DNA from: Croceibacterium ferulae
GTDB lineage: Bacteria; Pseudomonadota; Alphaproteobacteria; Sphingomonadales; Sphingomonadaceae
Length of the DNA: 64,000 nt
NCBI RefSeq assembly: GCF_003660445.1
Contig: NZ_QZVQ01000003.1
Coordinates: 186,001 to 250,000, forward strand
Direction: 5' to 3'
The position numbers and the translations under genes are program-made. Shown here piece after piece: positions 27,716 to 36,764 of this stretch. The notes beneath the pieces are model-generated. The model was given only the letters and a program-made list of their open reading frames with translations. It made no database searches and had not been told where the DNA came from. Position 1 is the stretch's first letter; each line of letters begins with the position of its first letter.

Positions 27716-28177
27716 TCAGGCCGCGTCGCGATCGACCGCGTTGGTCAGCAGGCCATACAGCACCTCGGCATCCGGGGCGTCGAGCAAGGCGTCATGCACC
27801 TTCTCGTCCCGCACCAGGCGCGACAGGGCGGCCAGCGCGTGCAGGTGCGTCGCCCCGCTATTGGTGGGGGACAGCAGGCCGAACACCAGGCTGACCGGCA
27901 GGCCGTCGGCCGCGGCGAAGTCGATCGGCTGCCGCAGGCGGATCACCGCCACCACCGGTCGCGGAATGCCGGGAATGCGCGAATGGGGCATGGCCACGCC
28001 ACGGCCGAAGCCGGTGCTGCCCAATTGCTCCCGCTCCTCCAGGGCATCCAGCACCACTTCGCTATCCAGCCCCCAGCCTTGTGCAAACTGCGCGGCCAGC
28101 GCCTGCAGCACGGCCGGCTTGTCAGCCAGCGTGGCAACGCTGATCGCATCAGGGGCCAAGGTGAAGTGGGGGGTCAT
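27716..28177 (-). CDS. ptsN: PTS IIA-like nitrogen regulatory protein (EIIA-Ntr)
   Basis: Phosphoacceptor of the regulatory nitrogen phosphotransferase system, 153 residues. The active histidine is in GFGRGVAMPHSR and the PTS_EIIA_2 fold covers the whole protein. The ATG at 28177 gives family length; the longer upstream frame runs through the gap. It controls potassium, carbon-storage and stress responses in other proteobacteria. The order hpf, ptsN, DUF1491 on one strand is typical for the group, though no rpoN is present upstream of hpf here. Confidence 0.93.
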   Translation of the reverse strand: MTPHFTLAPDAISVATLADKPAVLQALAAQFAQGWGLDSEVVLDALEEREQLGSTGFGRGVAMPHSRIPGIPRPVVAVIRLRQPIDFAAADGLPVSLVFGLLSPTNSGATHLHALAALSRLVRDEKVHDALLDAPDAEVLYGLLTNAVDRDAA

Positions 28178-28250
28178 GGCAGGGCCTGTAGGCCGCACTG
28201 GCCGCCCGCGCCAGCCATGCGCGGGCAGAGATGCAGCAACCAAGATTAAG

Positions 28251-28296
28251 GATGCCGGCGGTGCCGGAGCCTTGCGGCCTCCGGCCCGCCAGCATC
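28251..28296 (-). terminator. Probable terminator of hpf
   Basis: A long imperfect hairpin pairs 28251-28255 with 28292-28296, 28257-28261 with 28286-28290, and 28264-28269 with 28279-28284. On the minus strand it is followed by a moderately T-rich stretch (CTTAATCTTGG). It lies 7 bases after the hpf stop. Confidence 0.55.
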
Positions 28297-28302
28297 ACGC
28301 TG

Positions 28303-28869
28303 TCAGCTCTGCGCGGGTTCCACCCAGCCGATCGACCCGTCATCCCGCCGGTAGACCATGTTGTGGCGCCCGGTGCCGGCATTCTTGAAGAACAGCGCGG
28401 CCGTGTGGCGTAGGTCGAGCAGCATGACCGCATCGGACACGCTGACATCCGGCACGTCGATCCGGGTTTCGGCGATCACCAATGGTGCATCGCTCGTCAC
28501 CTCCTCCTGCTCCTCCGCCGCGAAGACCGTATAGGCGGCATCCTGCTCCGCTGCGGTGAACTCGTGCTGCGGGCTGCGGTCGGTCAGCCGGCGCTTGTAG
28601 CGGCGCAGCTGCTTCTCCACCTTGTCCGCCGCCTGGTCGAAGGCCTGATGCACGTCGGTGGCGGAGCCGTGGCTCTTGAGGATCAGCCCCTGGTTCACAT
28701 GCATCACGATATCGCAGGAAAAGGCGGCCGAGGGCGCCTTGCCGAACGTGACTTGCGACGACAGCGCACGGCTGAAATACTTTTCAGCAATGGCCTCGAG
28801 CCGGTCGGTGGCATGTTCCTGCAGGGCTGCACCAGTGTCCATCTGGTGGCCGGAAATGCGGATCTCCAT
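28303..28869 (-). CDS. hpf: Ribosome hibernation-promoting factor, long form
   Basis: Binds the 30S decoding region and dimerises 70S ribosomes in stationary phase. The 188 residues have an N-terminal S30AE domain (about 1-100) starting MEIRISGHQ and a C-terminal dimerisation domain (about 130-185) with SVSDAVMLLDLRHTAALFFKN split over two strands. The start at 28869 has AGGAG 11 bases upstream; a further in-frame start 33 bases earlier would add a non-conserved leader. A terminator hairpin separates it from ptsN. Confidence 0.94.
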   Translation of the reverse strand: MEIRISGHQMDTGAALQEHATDRLEAIAEKYFSRALSSQVTFGKAPSAAFSCDIVMHVNQGLILKSHGSATDVHQAFDQAADKVEKQLRRYKRRLTDRSPQHEFTAAEQDAAYTVFAAEEQEEVTSDAPLVIAETRIDVPDVSVSDAVMLLDLRHTAALFFKNAGTGRHNMVYRRDDGSIGWVEPAQS

Positions 28870-28958
28870 GGGTGGGGGTTCTCCTTCTGGTTCTTGTGTC
28901 ATCCGGCCGTCTTCGGAATCGGCTGCAGCGACCTGTCACCAGTATGCGCCCGCCGCTC

Positions 28959-29663
28959 TTATTGCGTCCAGAGTGGAGAACTTAACGTCCCGACGAAGGC
29001 TTTGTGCCGCGCCAGCTCGTCCGGTGTGGGACCGTGCGGGCGGGGCGTGCGGTAGGCGCGCCGGTTGGGCTGGAACGTGCTGGCCGGGGTTTGGGCAGCA
29101 TGGCCCGCCGCCAGCGCCTGCGCCGCCTCGCTGGCCAGGGCCAAGCCGATCTGCCGGCCGCCGGTCAGCTCCACATAGACCTGCGCCAGCAGTTCGGCAT
29201 CCAGCAGCGCGCCATGCAGCACGCGGTGGCTGCGGTCGATGCCATAACGGCTGCACAGCGCATCCAGCGAATGCTTGGCGCCCGGATGCCGTTTGCGGGC
29301 CAACATCAGCGTGTCCACCATCCGGTCCATCGCCACCAGCGGGTGGCTGCACAGCTTCAGCTCGTGATTCAGGAAGCCGAAGTCGAACTGCGCATTGTGC
29401 GCCACCAGCGGGCAATCGCCCAGAAACTCGATCAGCTCCGCCACATGGTGCTGGAACGCCTTCTGCCCGGCCAGGAAGGCATCGCCCAGGCCGTGGATGC
29501 GCTCGGCCTCCACAGGCATGGGGCGACCGGGATTGAAGTAGGCGTGGAAGGTACGGCCGGTTGGGATGCGGTTGACCAGCTCGATGCAGCCGATCTCCAC
29601 CATGCGGTCGCCGGTGGCGGGGTCCACCCCGGTGGTTTCGGTATCGAACACGATTTCGCGCAT
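28959..29663 (-). CDS. dnaQ: DNA polymerase III epsilon subunit
   Basis: 3'-5' proofreading exonuclease of the replicative polymerase, 234 residues. Exo motifs are intact: DTETTG, HNAQFDFGF and HGALLDAELLAQVY (Exo III epsilon). A C-terminal tail for the alpha-subunit contact follows. It is last in the leftward run ppdk regulator-maf-aroE-coaE-dnaQ that begins beside the candidate origin, the same order as at the Caulobacter origin. Confidence 0.95.
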   Translation of the reverse strand: MREIVFDTETTGVDPATGDRMVEIGCIELVNRIPTGRTFHAYFNPGRPMPVEAERIHGLGDAFLAGQKAFQHHVAELIEFLGDCPLVAHNAQFDFGFLNHELKLCSHPLVAMDRMVDTLMLARKRHPGAKHSLDALCSRYGIDRSHRVLHGALLDAELLAQVYVELTGGRQIGLALASEAAQALAAGHAAQTPASTFQPNRRAYRTPRPHGPTPDELARHKAFVGTLSSPLWTQ

Positions 29664-29683
29664 GGCGCTGCCTATGCCGTGGG

Positions 29684-30274
29684 CTAAGCCGTGCTGGCAA
29701 GCCTCTCCACCAGCGCCCGCACCGCGGCGCGGGTCTGTTCGTGAGGGGTGCCGGTGTCGATCAGGTGATCCGCCCGGGCGCGCTTCTCGGCATCGGACAG
29801 CTGGCGGGCCAGGATCGCGTCCAGCTTGCCGGGCGTCATGCCCGGCCGGGCCAGCACGCGCGCGCGCTGCACCTCCGCGGGCGCGGAAACGACCAGCACG
29901 GCATCCACCTCCCCCGTGGCGCCGGTCTCGAACAGCAGGGGAATGTCGAACAGGACCAGCGGCGCAGCGGCATTGATGCGCAGGAACGCCGCGCGGGCAT
30001 CGCGCACCGCCGGATGCACGATCGCCTCCAGCCGGGCGAGAGCCGCATCGTCGCCGAACACCGCCGCGCCCAAGGTCGGCCGGTCCACCCCCCCCGGGCC
30101 GGTCGTCGCGGGGAAGGCGGCCTCGATCGCCGGCAGCAGTGCGCCGCCCGGACCCTGCAGCCGGCGCACCTCGGCATCGGCGTCGAACACCGGTACGCCG
30201 GCCTCTGCAAACATGGCGGCGACGGTGGACTTGCCCATGCCGATAGAGCCGGTCAGGCCCAGCTTGAAACTCAT
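29684..30274 (-). CDS. coaE: Dephospho-CoA kinase
   Basis: Last step of coenzyme A synthesis: phosphorylates the 3'-hydroxyl of the ribose. The 196 residues hold the P-loop GSIGMGKST at the N-terminus and the LID-type region (VSAPAEVQRARVLAR). The start ATG overlaps the aroE stop by 4 bases (ATGA), showing translational coupling; dnaQ follows after 20 bases. Confidence 0.95.
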   Translation of the reverse strand: MSFKLGLTGSIGMGKSTVAAMFAEAGVPVFDADAEVRRLQGPGGALLPAIEAAFPATTGPGGVDRPTLGAAVFGDDAALARLEAIVHPAVRDARAAFLRINAAAPLVLFDIPLLFETGATGEVDAVLVVSAPAEVQRARVLARPGMTPGKLDAILARQLSDAEKRARADHLIDTGTPHEQTRAAVRALVERLASTA

Positions 30275-31137
30275 GCTGTCAGCAGCGCCCGCAGCTCGGC
30301 ATCGCCATCCTCCCGCGGTGCGGGCGTGCCGAAGAACAGCGCGAAAGCCTTGGCCGCCTGCCCGATCAGCATGTTCAGACCGTCCACCGTCGGCAGGCCG
30401 GCGGCGGAGGCTGCGTCCAGCAGCGGGGTGCGGGCAGGGTGAGTGACGATGTCATAGACCACGCTGCCCGGCGGCATGTGGCTGAGGTCGAAGGCCAGCG
30501 GGGGCTGCCCCGCCATCCCCAGCGGGCTGGCATTGACCACCAGGTCCAGCAAACCCTGCCGGTCATCGAAGGCGAAGTCGGTAGGGTCGGCGAAATGCGC
30601 CAGCGAGACGGCGTGATGCTCCAGCCCGCCGCTGGCCGGTGCCAGTTCATCCAGGAGCGCGCGGGCCTTGGCCGGATCACGCCCGGCCAGCACCAGCACG
30701 AAACCGGCATCCGCCAGCGCCGCCACGATCGCCCGCGCCGCGCCGCCGGTGCCCAGCACCCGCGCCATGCGCAGCAGATGGCTCTGCGCCAGCAAGGGGC
30801 GCAGCGGCTCCAGGAAGCCGGGCGCATCGGTGTTGTGCCCGGCCAGCGTGCCGTCGATGCCGCGCACGATCGTGTTCACCGCGCCGATCCGCGTCGCCAG
30901 CGGGCTGACATGGTCCAGCAGCGGCAGCACCGCCTGCTTGTGCGGCATGGTCACGTTGCAGCCGTGCCAGGCGGGATCGGCGCGCCGTTCGGCCAGATAG
31001 TCGGCCAGCCCCTCGGCGCTGACCAGGCAGCGGCGATATTCGCCTTCGATGCCGGCACGCTCCAGCCAGTGGCCATGGATCACCGGCGACTTGGACTGCG
31101 CGATCGGTTCGCCGATCACCTCTGCGTAGGGGATCAT
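30271..31137 (-). CDS. aroE: Shikimate dehydrogenase (NADP+)
   Basis: Reduces 3-dehydroshikimate in aromatic amino-acid synthesis; 288 residues. The catalytic Lys is in MPHKQAVLP and the Asp in NTDAPGF. The NADP Rossmann motif is GTGGAARAIV. The N-terminal substrate segment (PIAQSKSPVIHG) is canonical. It overlaps both neighbours by 4 bases, maf upstream and coaE downstream. Confidence 0.96.
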   Translation of the reverse strand: MIPYAEVIGEPIAQSKSPVIHGHWLERAGIEGEYRRCLVSAEGLADYLAERRADPAWHGCNVTMPHKQAVLPLLDHVSPLATRIGAVNTIVRGIDGTLAGHNTDAPGFLEPLRPLLAQSHLLRMARVLGTGGAARAIVAALADAGFVLVLAGRDPAKARALLDELAPASGGLEHHAVSLAHFADPTDFAFDDRQGLLDLVVNASPLGMAGQPPLAFDLSHMPPGSVVYDIVTHPARTPLLDAASAAGLPTVDGLNMLIGQAAKAFALFFGTPAPREDGDAELRALLTA

Positions 31138-31718
31138 GCCGGCAACACGCCCTGATCACGCAGCGCGCCCAGCACGGGCAGCAGCGGCATGCCCAGGATG
31201 GTGAAGTGATCGCCTTCCACCGCGTCGAACAATTGCACGCCCGGCCCTTCGATGCGGAAGGCGCCGACGCAGCGGCCGATCGCGGGCCATTCACGGTCGA
31301 GATAATGGTTGATGAAGGCGTCGCTGAGCGGCCGCACATGCAGCCGGGCGAGCGCCGCGTGCCGCCAGACCACCGTACCGGCGCGCACCAGCGCCGCGGC
31401 CGAATGCAGTTCCATCACCCGCCCCGAAAAGCGGCACAGATGCTCCTCGGCCGCCTGCCGGCTGGCCGGCTTGTCGAACCGCTGGCCGTCCACCACCACA
31501 AGGGAATCGCTGCCCAGCACCAGTGCGTCGGGCCGGTCGGCGGCCACGGCCTGCGCCTTGGCCTCGGCCAGCGCCAGTGCGATATCTGGCGGCGGGGCGC
31601 CGGCCAGGGAGGCTTCCAGCCCGCGTTCGTCCAGCGAGGGCGGGACGGCGGTGAAGGCGATTCCGGCCGCCTCCAGCATGGTGCGGCGGCTGGCGCTGCC
31701 TGACGCAAGGATGATCAT
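31134..31718 (-). CDS. maf: Maf family nucleotide pyrophosphatase
   Basis: House-cleaning hydrolase that removes non-canonical nucleoside triphosphates (dTTP/UTP or m7GTP type). The 194 residues begin with the substrate loop ILASGSASRR and contain LGSDSLVVVDG with its conserved Asp and the KPASRQAAEEHL motif. The ATG overlaps the stop of the upstream PPDK regulator gene (ATGA). Confidence 0.94.
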   Translation of the reverse strand: MIILASGSASRRTMLEAAGIAFTAVPPSLDERGLEASLAGAPPPDIALALAEAKAQAVAADRPDALVLGSDSLVVVDGQRFDKPASRQAAEEHLCRFSGRVMELHSAAALVRAGTVVWRHAALARLHVRPLSDAFINHYLDREWPAIGRCVGAFRIEGPGVQLFDAVEGDHFTILGMPLLPVLGALRDQGVLPA

Positions 31719-32566
31719 ATCGGCTTTGGTCCCGATTGACTTGCGCGCCCTTCGGCGATGCGCGCCTGCCGTTCGTTGAAGAGCTTGATAATGGCGGCGG
31801 CCGTCTCCTCGATGGAGCGGCGGGTAACGTCGATCACCGGCCAGCCATTGTCGGCGAACATGCGACGGGCCAGCGCCACCTCCTCCTCCACGCGCTCCTG
31901 ATCGACATAGGCCGTCCGCCCCTGCTCGTTCAGGGACAGCAGGCGGTTGCGGCGGATCTCCACCAGCCGTTTCGGCGCGGTGGTCAGCCCCACGACCAGC
32001 GGGCGGTGCAGCCCGTAAAGTTGCGGCGGCGGCGGGCTTTCCACCACCAGCGGGATGTTGGCGACCTTGTAGCCGCGATTGGCGAGATAGATGGAGGTCG
32101 GCGTCTTGGACGAACGCGACACGCCCGCCAGCACGATGTCCGCCTCCTCCCAGTTCTCCCACCCGATGCCGTCATCATGCGCGATGGTGAACTGGATGGC
32201 ATCGACCCGCGCGAAATAGGCCTCGTCCATCACGTGCTGCCGCCCGGGCCGGCCGCCGGCCATCTGCCCCAGCTGCCCTTCCAGCACGCCCGTGACGGGG
32301 TCCAGCGGCGCCACATGCGGGATGCCCAGCGAGCGGCAGCGTTCTTCCAGCCGCTGGCGGTTCTCCGGATTGATCAGGGTATAAAGCACCAGCCCCGGAT
32401 GCAGCGCCAGCTCCTCCACGATACGGTCCAGATGCTGCTGGCTGCGCACCATCGGCCAGAAATGCCGCACCACCCGCGCATTCTCGAACTGGGCGAGCGC
32501 GGCTTTGGCGATCATCTCCAGCGTTTCGCCGGTGGAGTCCGAGAGAAGGTGCAGGTGCAGGGCCAT
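31715..32566 (-). CDS. Pyruvate, phosphate dikinase regulatory protein (kinase/pyrophosphorylase, DUF299)
   Basis: Bifunctional enzyme that inactivates PPDK by ADP-dependent threonine phosphorylation and reactivates it by phosphate-dependent dephosphorylation. It has 283 residues from MALHLHLLSDSTGET; the P-loop-like motif is GVSRSSKTP. The ATG at 32566 is chosen by conservation of that N-terminus, since the Shine-Dalgarno sequence is weak. It is the first leftward gene from the candidate origin, as its orthologue is in Caulobacter and Rickettsia. Confidence 0.93.
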   Translation of the reverse strand: MALHLHLLSDSTGETLEMIAKAALAQFENARVVRHFWPMVRSQQHLDRIVEELALHPGLVLYTLINPENRQRLEERCRSLGIPHVAPLDPVTGVLEGQLGQMAGGRPGRQHVMDEAYFARVDAIQFTIAHDDGIGWENWEEADIVLAGVSRSSKTPTSIYLANRGYKVANIPLVVESPPPPQLYGLHRPLVVGLTTAPKRLVEIRRNRLLSLNEQGRTAYVDQERVEEEVALARRMFADNGWPVIDVTRRSIEETAAAIIKLFNERQARIAEGRASQSGPKPI

Positions 32567-32860
32567 GTGGACAGGTCTTGGCATAAACCACGGCACAAGT
32601 CTGGGGACAAGTTCGGCAATGAGTCTCGTACCCACTGCCCGGTGATTCGCACCGTGCGAAATGCACAGATGCAGTTTTCCCTCCACAGGCTGGGGATATC
32701 GGGGAAAGACTCGACTCGACTCAGGGGAGGGCGGGAGTCGCATCGGGTCGCAGCCGCTATCCGCCCGGGATAAAATGGGGCAGGGCAGCTTGTCCCCGTT
32801 TTCCACAGGACCAACAGACTCCATCACCTGAATCGAATCTAGGTATTTATTGGATCAGAC
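32567..32860. other. Candidate chromosomal replication origin (oriC)
   Basis: This 294-base non-coding gap between the divergent PPDK-regulator and hemE genes is the oriC location in Caulobacter and several other alphaproteobacteria. It contains one good DnaA box, TTTTCCACA (32799-32807), and weaker ones at 32566-32574 (minus), 32659-32667, 32679-32687 and 32691-32699 (minus). Nine GANTC sites start at 32621, 32644, 32708, 32713, 32718, 32735, 32817, 32830 and 32835; about one is expected by chance at roughly 65% GC. An AT-rich tract (32829-32858) adjoins hemE. The majority coding strand switches here. No CtrA-type TTAA-N7-TTAA site is seen. Confidence 0.75.
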
Positions 32861-33889
32861 ATGCCCGGCCTTCTTCTCGACACGCTTAACGGGCTCAACG
32901 GCCCCCGCCGCCCGATCTGGATGATGCGCCAGGCCGGCAGGTATCTTCCCGAATATCGTGCTCTGCGGGCGGAGAAGGGCGGGTTCCTGGCGCTGGTGAA
33001 TGACTCACCCGCAGCGGCGGAGGTGACGGTGCAGCCGATCCGCCGCTTCGGACTGGACGGGGCGATCCTGTTTTCAGACATCCTGATCGTGCCACACGCA
33101 TTGGGTCAGGACCTCCAGTTCCTGGCTGGTGAGGGGCCGAAGCTGTCGCCGGCGCTGGTGGATGGCACGCTGGAGGCGCTGGAAGCTGTGCCTGAGCGCC
33201 TGGAGCCGGTGTACCGCACCGTGACCCTGGTGCGGGCGCAACTGGCGCCCCAGGTAACCTTGCTGGGCTTTGCCGGCAGTCCGTGGACCGTCGCCACCTA
33301 CATGATCGCGGGGGAGGGCAGCCGCGACCAGCACGTCGCCCGCGCCATGGCCTATCGCGACCCGGCGGCGCTGCAGGCGATCATTGATGCCATTGTCGTC
33401 TGCACGATCGATTATCTGGTGCGGCAGGCGGAAGCAGGGGCCGAGGCGGTGCAGCTGTTCGACAGCTGGGCCGGCAGCCTGGCGCCGGCGGAATTCGAAC
33501 GCTGGGTGATCGCGCCCAATGCCGCCATCGTGGATGGCTTCCGCGCCCGCTGCCCCGGCGTGCCGGTCATCGGCTTCCCCAAGGGTTCGGGCGCGAAGCT
33601 GCCAGCCTATGCGCGGGAAACCGGCGTGGATGCGGTGGGCGTGGACGAGACGGTCGATCCGCTGTGGGCCGCGCGCGAACTGCCGGCGGGCATGCCGGTG
33701 CAGGGCAATCTGGACCCGCTGCTGCTGCTGGCTGGATCGGCGGAGCTGGAGGTGCGCACCCATGCCATCCTGGATACCTTCGCCGACCGGCCGCATGTGT
33801 TCAACCTGGGCCACGGCATCGACAAGGAAACGCCGATTGCCCATGTCGAACGCCTGCTGGCGGCGGCGCGGGGATGGCGGCGCAGCTGA
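32861..33889 (+). CDS. hemE: Uroporphyrinogen decarboxylase
   Basis: Decarboxylates uroporphyrinogen III to coproporphyrinogen III in haem synthesis. The 342 residues have the signature MRQAGRYLPEYR near the N-terminus and FSDILIVPHALG with the catalytic Asp. The second signature (GFAGSPWT) and the C-terminal LGHGIDKETP are also present. It is the first rightward gene from the candidate origin. A hairpin follows 4 bases after the stop, but its T-run is on the opposite strand. Confidence 0.97.
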   Translation: MPGLLLDTLNGLNGPRRPIWMMRQAGRYLPEYRALRAEKGGFLALVNDSPAAAEVTVQPIRRFGLDGAILFSDILIVPHALGQDLQFLAGEGPKLSPALVDGTLEALEAVPERLEPVYRTVTLVRAQLAPQVTLLGFAGSPWTVATYMIAGEGSRDQHVARAMAYRDPAALQAIIDAIVVCTIDYLVRQAEAGAEAVQLFDSWAGSLAPAEFERWVIAPNAAIVDGFRARCPGVPVIGFPKGSGAKLPAYARETGVDAVGVDETVDPLWAARELPAGMPVQGNLDPLLLLAGSAELEVRTHAILDTFADRPHVFNLGHGIDKETPIAHVERLLAAARGWRRS

Positions 33890-33933
33890 AAAGCTTCCGG
33901 GGCGGCCTGGATAGGCAGGTATCGCCCCGGAAG
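33889..33933 (-). terminator. Rho-independent terminator of the ferritin-like gene pair
   Basis: A perfect 11-bp stem (33894-33904 with 33923-33933) with an 18-base loop is followed on the minus strand by CTTTTC. It begins 13 bases after the stop of the second ferritin-like gene. On the plus strand it lacks a T-run, so it ends hemE transcription at best weakly. Confidence 0.7.
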
Positions 33934-33946
33934 ACTCATGCCTCGG

Positions 33947-34999
33947 TCAGAGGCCGACGCGCAGCGCAGGGTTCGGGTTGTTCGTCCCGTTCGGGAAGAA
34001 CCCGCCGCCATTGCGGTTCGCGCCGCTGGCATTGAGATAGACGATGTTGTGCACCTGCGGACTGGTGCGGCTGTAGGCGATCGCATTGGCATTGGCCGGC
34101 ACGATGTTCGATGTCAGCGAATTGCCGCTGCCGGTCAGCGTGATGCCCTGATCGTCGTCCGGCCCGATGCCGCGTACGGCATCTTCCGCCGGCGCCCCGT
34201 CCAGCAGATCGCGCGCATCCGAGATCCGCTGCGCCGCGGTGACCAGCGCGGCCGCGTCGATCCCCTTGGCGGTCAGCACCGTGCGCACCAGCCCGGCATG
34301 GTAAGCTTCCGCCGCCAGGATGCCCGCCGCCGCTTCCAGGAAGACCTTGCTGGTCAGCAGGGGCGCCGCGCCCTTGTAGGCGGTCACGCCCACATCCTCG
34401 AAGATATAGGCGCCCAGCAGGAAGTTTTCCGGCGAGGCATAGGGGTTGAACGTCTCGGTCGCGCCGATCACGCCGGCGGCCCGCGCTGCCGCGGTGAAGG
34501 CGCCGGTGGCGTTGCCCGAAATGTTGATGTTGGGCATCGCCACGGCCGCACTGCCGAGTGCGGTACGCAGGAAGGCGACATGCGCCTGCTCGTCCGCCGC
34601 GATCTCCCGGGCATAGGCGCCGACCAGCGGATCGCTGCTGAAGTTCACCGCCGAACCGCCGGTCACCGTGCCACCGGCCGCGCCGGTGCCGCTGGCCGTC
34701 AGGTTGGCGGGCAGCCCCGCGCCATTGACGGCGAACAGGTAGAACTGCGCTTCCAGATATTCGAGGTTCAGCGCCAGGTTCAGGATATCGGCATCGGTCG
34801 TCGCGCCGGGGGCAGGTGTCGGCGTCGGGGTCGGCGGCGGCACCACCACTTCGCCATCATCGTCGGAACAGGCAGCCAGCATGGCCATGCCACCGATGGC
34901 CAGCGACGTGCCGCCGGCAACTCTCAGAAACTCGCGACGGGCAGCGCGGCGGTCTATCGCGGCGCCCAGGATATCGAGTGCATTGCGTGGATCGTACAT
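33947..34999 (-). CDS. Ferritin-like domain protein, Tat-exported lipoprotein (paralogue B)
   Basis: A 350-residue protein of the ferritin-like (desiccation-related PCC13-62) family. A twin-arginine signal, [13 protein letters not shown], is followed by a lipobox (LAAC), so it is probably Tat-exported and lipid-anchored. A low-complexity Pro/Thr linker (about 52-65) leads to the four-helix domain. Possible iron ligands are the Glu of [15 protein letters not shown], the Glu of FEDVG and EAYH. It is very similar to the upstream paralogue (35049-36029), lying 49 bases from it and probably cotranscribed. The function is not established. Confidence 0.88.
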   Translation of the reverse strand: MYDPRNALDILGAAIDRRAARREFLRVAGGTSLAIGGMAMLAACSDDDGEVVVPPPTPTPTPAPGATTDADILNLALNLEYLEAQFYLFAVNGAGLPANLTASGTGAAGGTVTGGSAVNFSSDPLVGAYAREIAADEQAHVAFLRTALGSAAVAMPNINISGNATGAFTAAARAAGVIGATETFNPYASPENFLLGAYIFEDVGVTAYKGAAPLLTSKVFLEAAAGILAAEAYHAGLVRTVLTAKGIDAAALVTAAQRISDARDLLDGAPAEDAVRGIGPDDDQGITLTGSGNSLTSNIVPANANAIAYSRTSPQVHNIVYLNASGANRNGGGFFPNGTNNPNPALRVGL

Positions 35000-35048
35000 G
35001 ATGAAAAATCCCTGTGACTGGTCGTGAAACGGATCGGTTGCCGACCGC

Positions 35049-36029
35049 TCAGGTGGTGGAGCGGATGGTGCCGTTCACGCCGTTGGGGAAGAAGCCGCCC
35101 ATGGTGGTGGTGCCGGCGTTGAGATAGACGATCTTCAGCACCTGGCCCGTCGTCCGGCTGTAGGCGAGGCCGTTGCTGTTGAGCGGGGCGATGTTGGAGG
35201 TCAGCGTGCTGCCGCTGCCGCTGGGGCGGATGCCCTGATCGGCATCGCCGGCGATGCCGCGGATCGGATCGTCGGTGACGGTGCCGTCCAGCGTGTCGCG
35301 CGCGGTGGAGATCTGCTCCGTCGCATCGATCAGCGCCGGGATGCCCTTGGCATACAGCGTCGTGCGCACGATCGCGGCGTGATATGCCTCGACCGCCAGA
35401 ATGCCGGCGGCGGCTTCCAGGAAGGTCTTGTTGGTCAGCAGCGGGGCTGCGCCCTTGTAGGCGGTGACGCCGACATCCTCGAAGATGAACGCCCCCAGCA
35501 GGAAGTTCTCCGGCGAGGCATAGGGATTGAACACGCCGCCCGCCGCCACAATGCCTGCAGCGCGCGCTGCGGCGGTGAAGGGACCGTTGGCATCGCCCGA
35601 GATGTTGATGTCGGGCATGGCGACCGCCGCGCTGCCCAATGCGGTACGCAGGAAGGCGACATGCGCCTGCTCGTCCGCGGCGATCTCGCGCGCATAGGCG
35701 CCGGTCAGCGGATCGCCGGAGAAGTTCACGGGCGCGCCGCCGGTTACGGTGCCGCCTGCCCCGCCCGAACCGCTGGTGGTCAGGTTGGTCGGCAGACCGC
35801 TGCCGTTCACGGCGTAGAGGTAGAACTGCGCCTCCAGATATTCGAGGTTCAGCGCGAAGTTCAGCACATCCGCATCGGTGACGGCGGCCTGGGCTGCGGC
35901 GGGATTGGAATAGGCGAATGCCGTCCCGACCGCTGCGGCTCCGACAGCCGCGGTGAAGAAGGCGCGCCGGTCGGCACGCCGTTCGGCGCGCGATTCCAGC
36001 GCTTCCATGACCTGTTCTTGCTGCGACAT
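35049..36029 (-). CDS. Ferritin-like domain protein, Tat-exported (paralogue A)
   Basis: A 326-residue paralogue of the next gene. The N-terminal twin-arginine region ([14 protein letters not shown]) ends in a cleavage site near PAAAQA, without a lipobox, so it should be soluble in the periplasm. The ferritin-like domain (about 55-230) keeps the same Glu/His pairs as paralogue B, and long blocks such as [18 protein letters not shown] are identical. GGAGGT lies 7 bases before the ATG. The ECF sigma gene is divergent, 111 bases away, and may control this pair. Confidence 0.88.
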   Translation of the reverse strand: MSQQEQVMEALESRAERRADRRAFFTAAVGAAAVGTAFAYSNPAAAQAAVTDADVLNFALNLEYLEAQFYLYAVNGSGLPTNLTTSGSGGAGGTVTGGAPVNFSGDPLTGAYAREIAADEQAHVAFLRTALGSAAVAMPDINISGDANGPFTAAARAAGIVAAGGVFNPYASPENFLLGAFIFEDVGVTAYKGAAPLLTNKTFLEAAAGILAVEAYHAAIVRTTLYAKGIPALIDATEQISTARDTLDGTVTDDPIRGIAGDADQGIRPSGSGSTLTSNIAPLNSNGLAYSRTTGQVLKIVYLNAGTTTMGGFFPNGVNGTIRSTT

Positions 36030-36140
36030 CAGTGGCACCTCCCGTGCGCCCGCTTGGGGTTGGGGAACGGTTATGGTCTTGCGGGCTTTCGCAGTTACGG
36101 CCGTGGGATGATTGCAGATGCAATTGCGAGAAGATAAATA

Positions 36141-36764
36141 ATGGCAGCGGACAGCGATGAGCCGGCCTCTTCTCCCATCGCCAGCATCACGCCCCCGGAC
36201 ACCTCCGGCAGGGACATGTTGCAAGGCGCGCTGATCGCCACCGGCATGCAGGACCAGGAGGCGTTCCAGCGCCTGTATGAACTGACCGCGGCGAAGCTGT
36301 TCGGTATCTGCCTGCGTATCTGTGGTGAGTGGCAGGCCGCCGAGGATGTGCTGCAGGAGGTTTACGTGATCATCTGGCGTCGCGCCCCCAGTTTCGATGC
36401 GGCGCGTGCCAGTCCCGTCACGTGGATGGCGACCATCGCCCGCAACCGGGCGATCGACTGGCGACGCGCGAACCGGCGGCCGGTGCATGACGGCATTGCA
36501 GGTGTCGGCCAGCCGGCGCACGATCCCATCGACGATGCGCCTGCCGCCGACATGGCGATGATCGGGCAGGAGCAGGTGCAGCAGCTGTATGATTGCCTGC
36601 GGGTGCTGACCGACAAGGCGCGCAGCGCCATTCGCGCGGCATTCCTGGACGGGCTGACCTATAGTGACCTGGCGCGGCGCGAAGGGGTGCCGCTTGCCAC
36701 CATGAAGAGCACGGTGCGGCGTGGGCTGCTGCAATTGCGAAAGTGCCTGACCGATGAACTCTGA
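36141..36764 (+). CDS. ECF-type RNA polymerase sigma factor (SigK-like)
   Basis: A 207-residue sigma-70 family factor lacking region 3. Region 2 spans about 40-110 ([12 protein letters not shown], then [15 protein letters not shown]) and region 4 about 145-200 ([19 protein letters not shown]). The start ATG follows an AT-rich spacer; a GGAAC motif, typical of ECF -35 boxes, lies at 36064-36068 upstream and could mark autoregulation. Its stop is overlapped by the anti-sigma gene by 11 bases. Targets probably include the divergent ferritin-like pair. Confidence 0.93.
   Translation: MAADSDEPASSPIASITPPDTSGRDMLQGALIATGMQDQEAFQRLYELTAAKLFGICLRICGEWQAAEDVLQEVYVIIWRRAPSFDAARASPVTWMATIARNRAIDWRRANRRPVHDGIAGVGQPAHDPIDDAPAADMAMIGQEQVQQLYDCLRVLTDKARSAIRAAFLDGLTYSDLARREGVPLATMKSTVRRGLLQLRKCLTDEL

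Noticed and set aside
32708-32722. Tandem GACTC repeat as a microsatellite
   Set aside because: Three units are too few to be a repeat locus. It is better explained as part of the GANTC cluster in the candidate origin.
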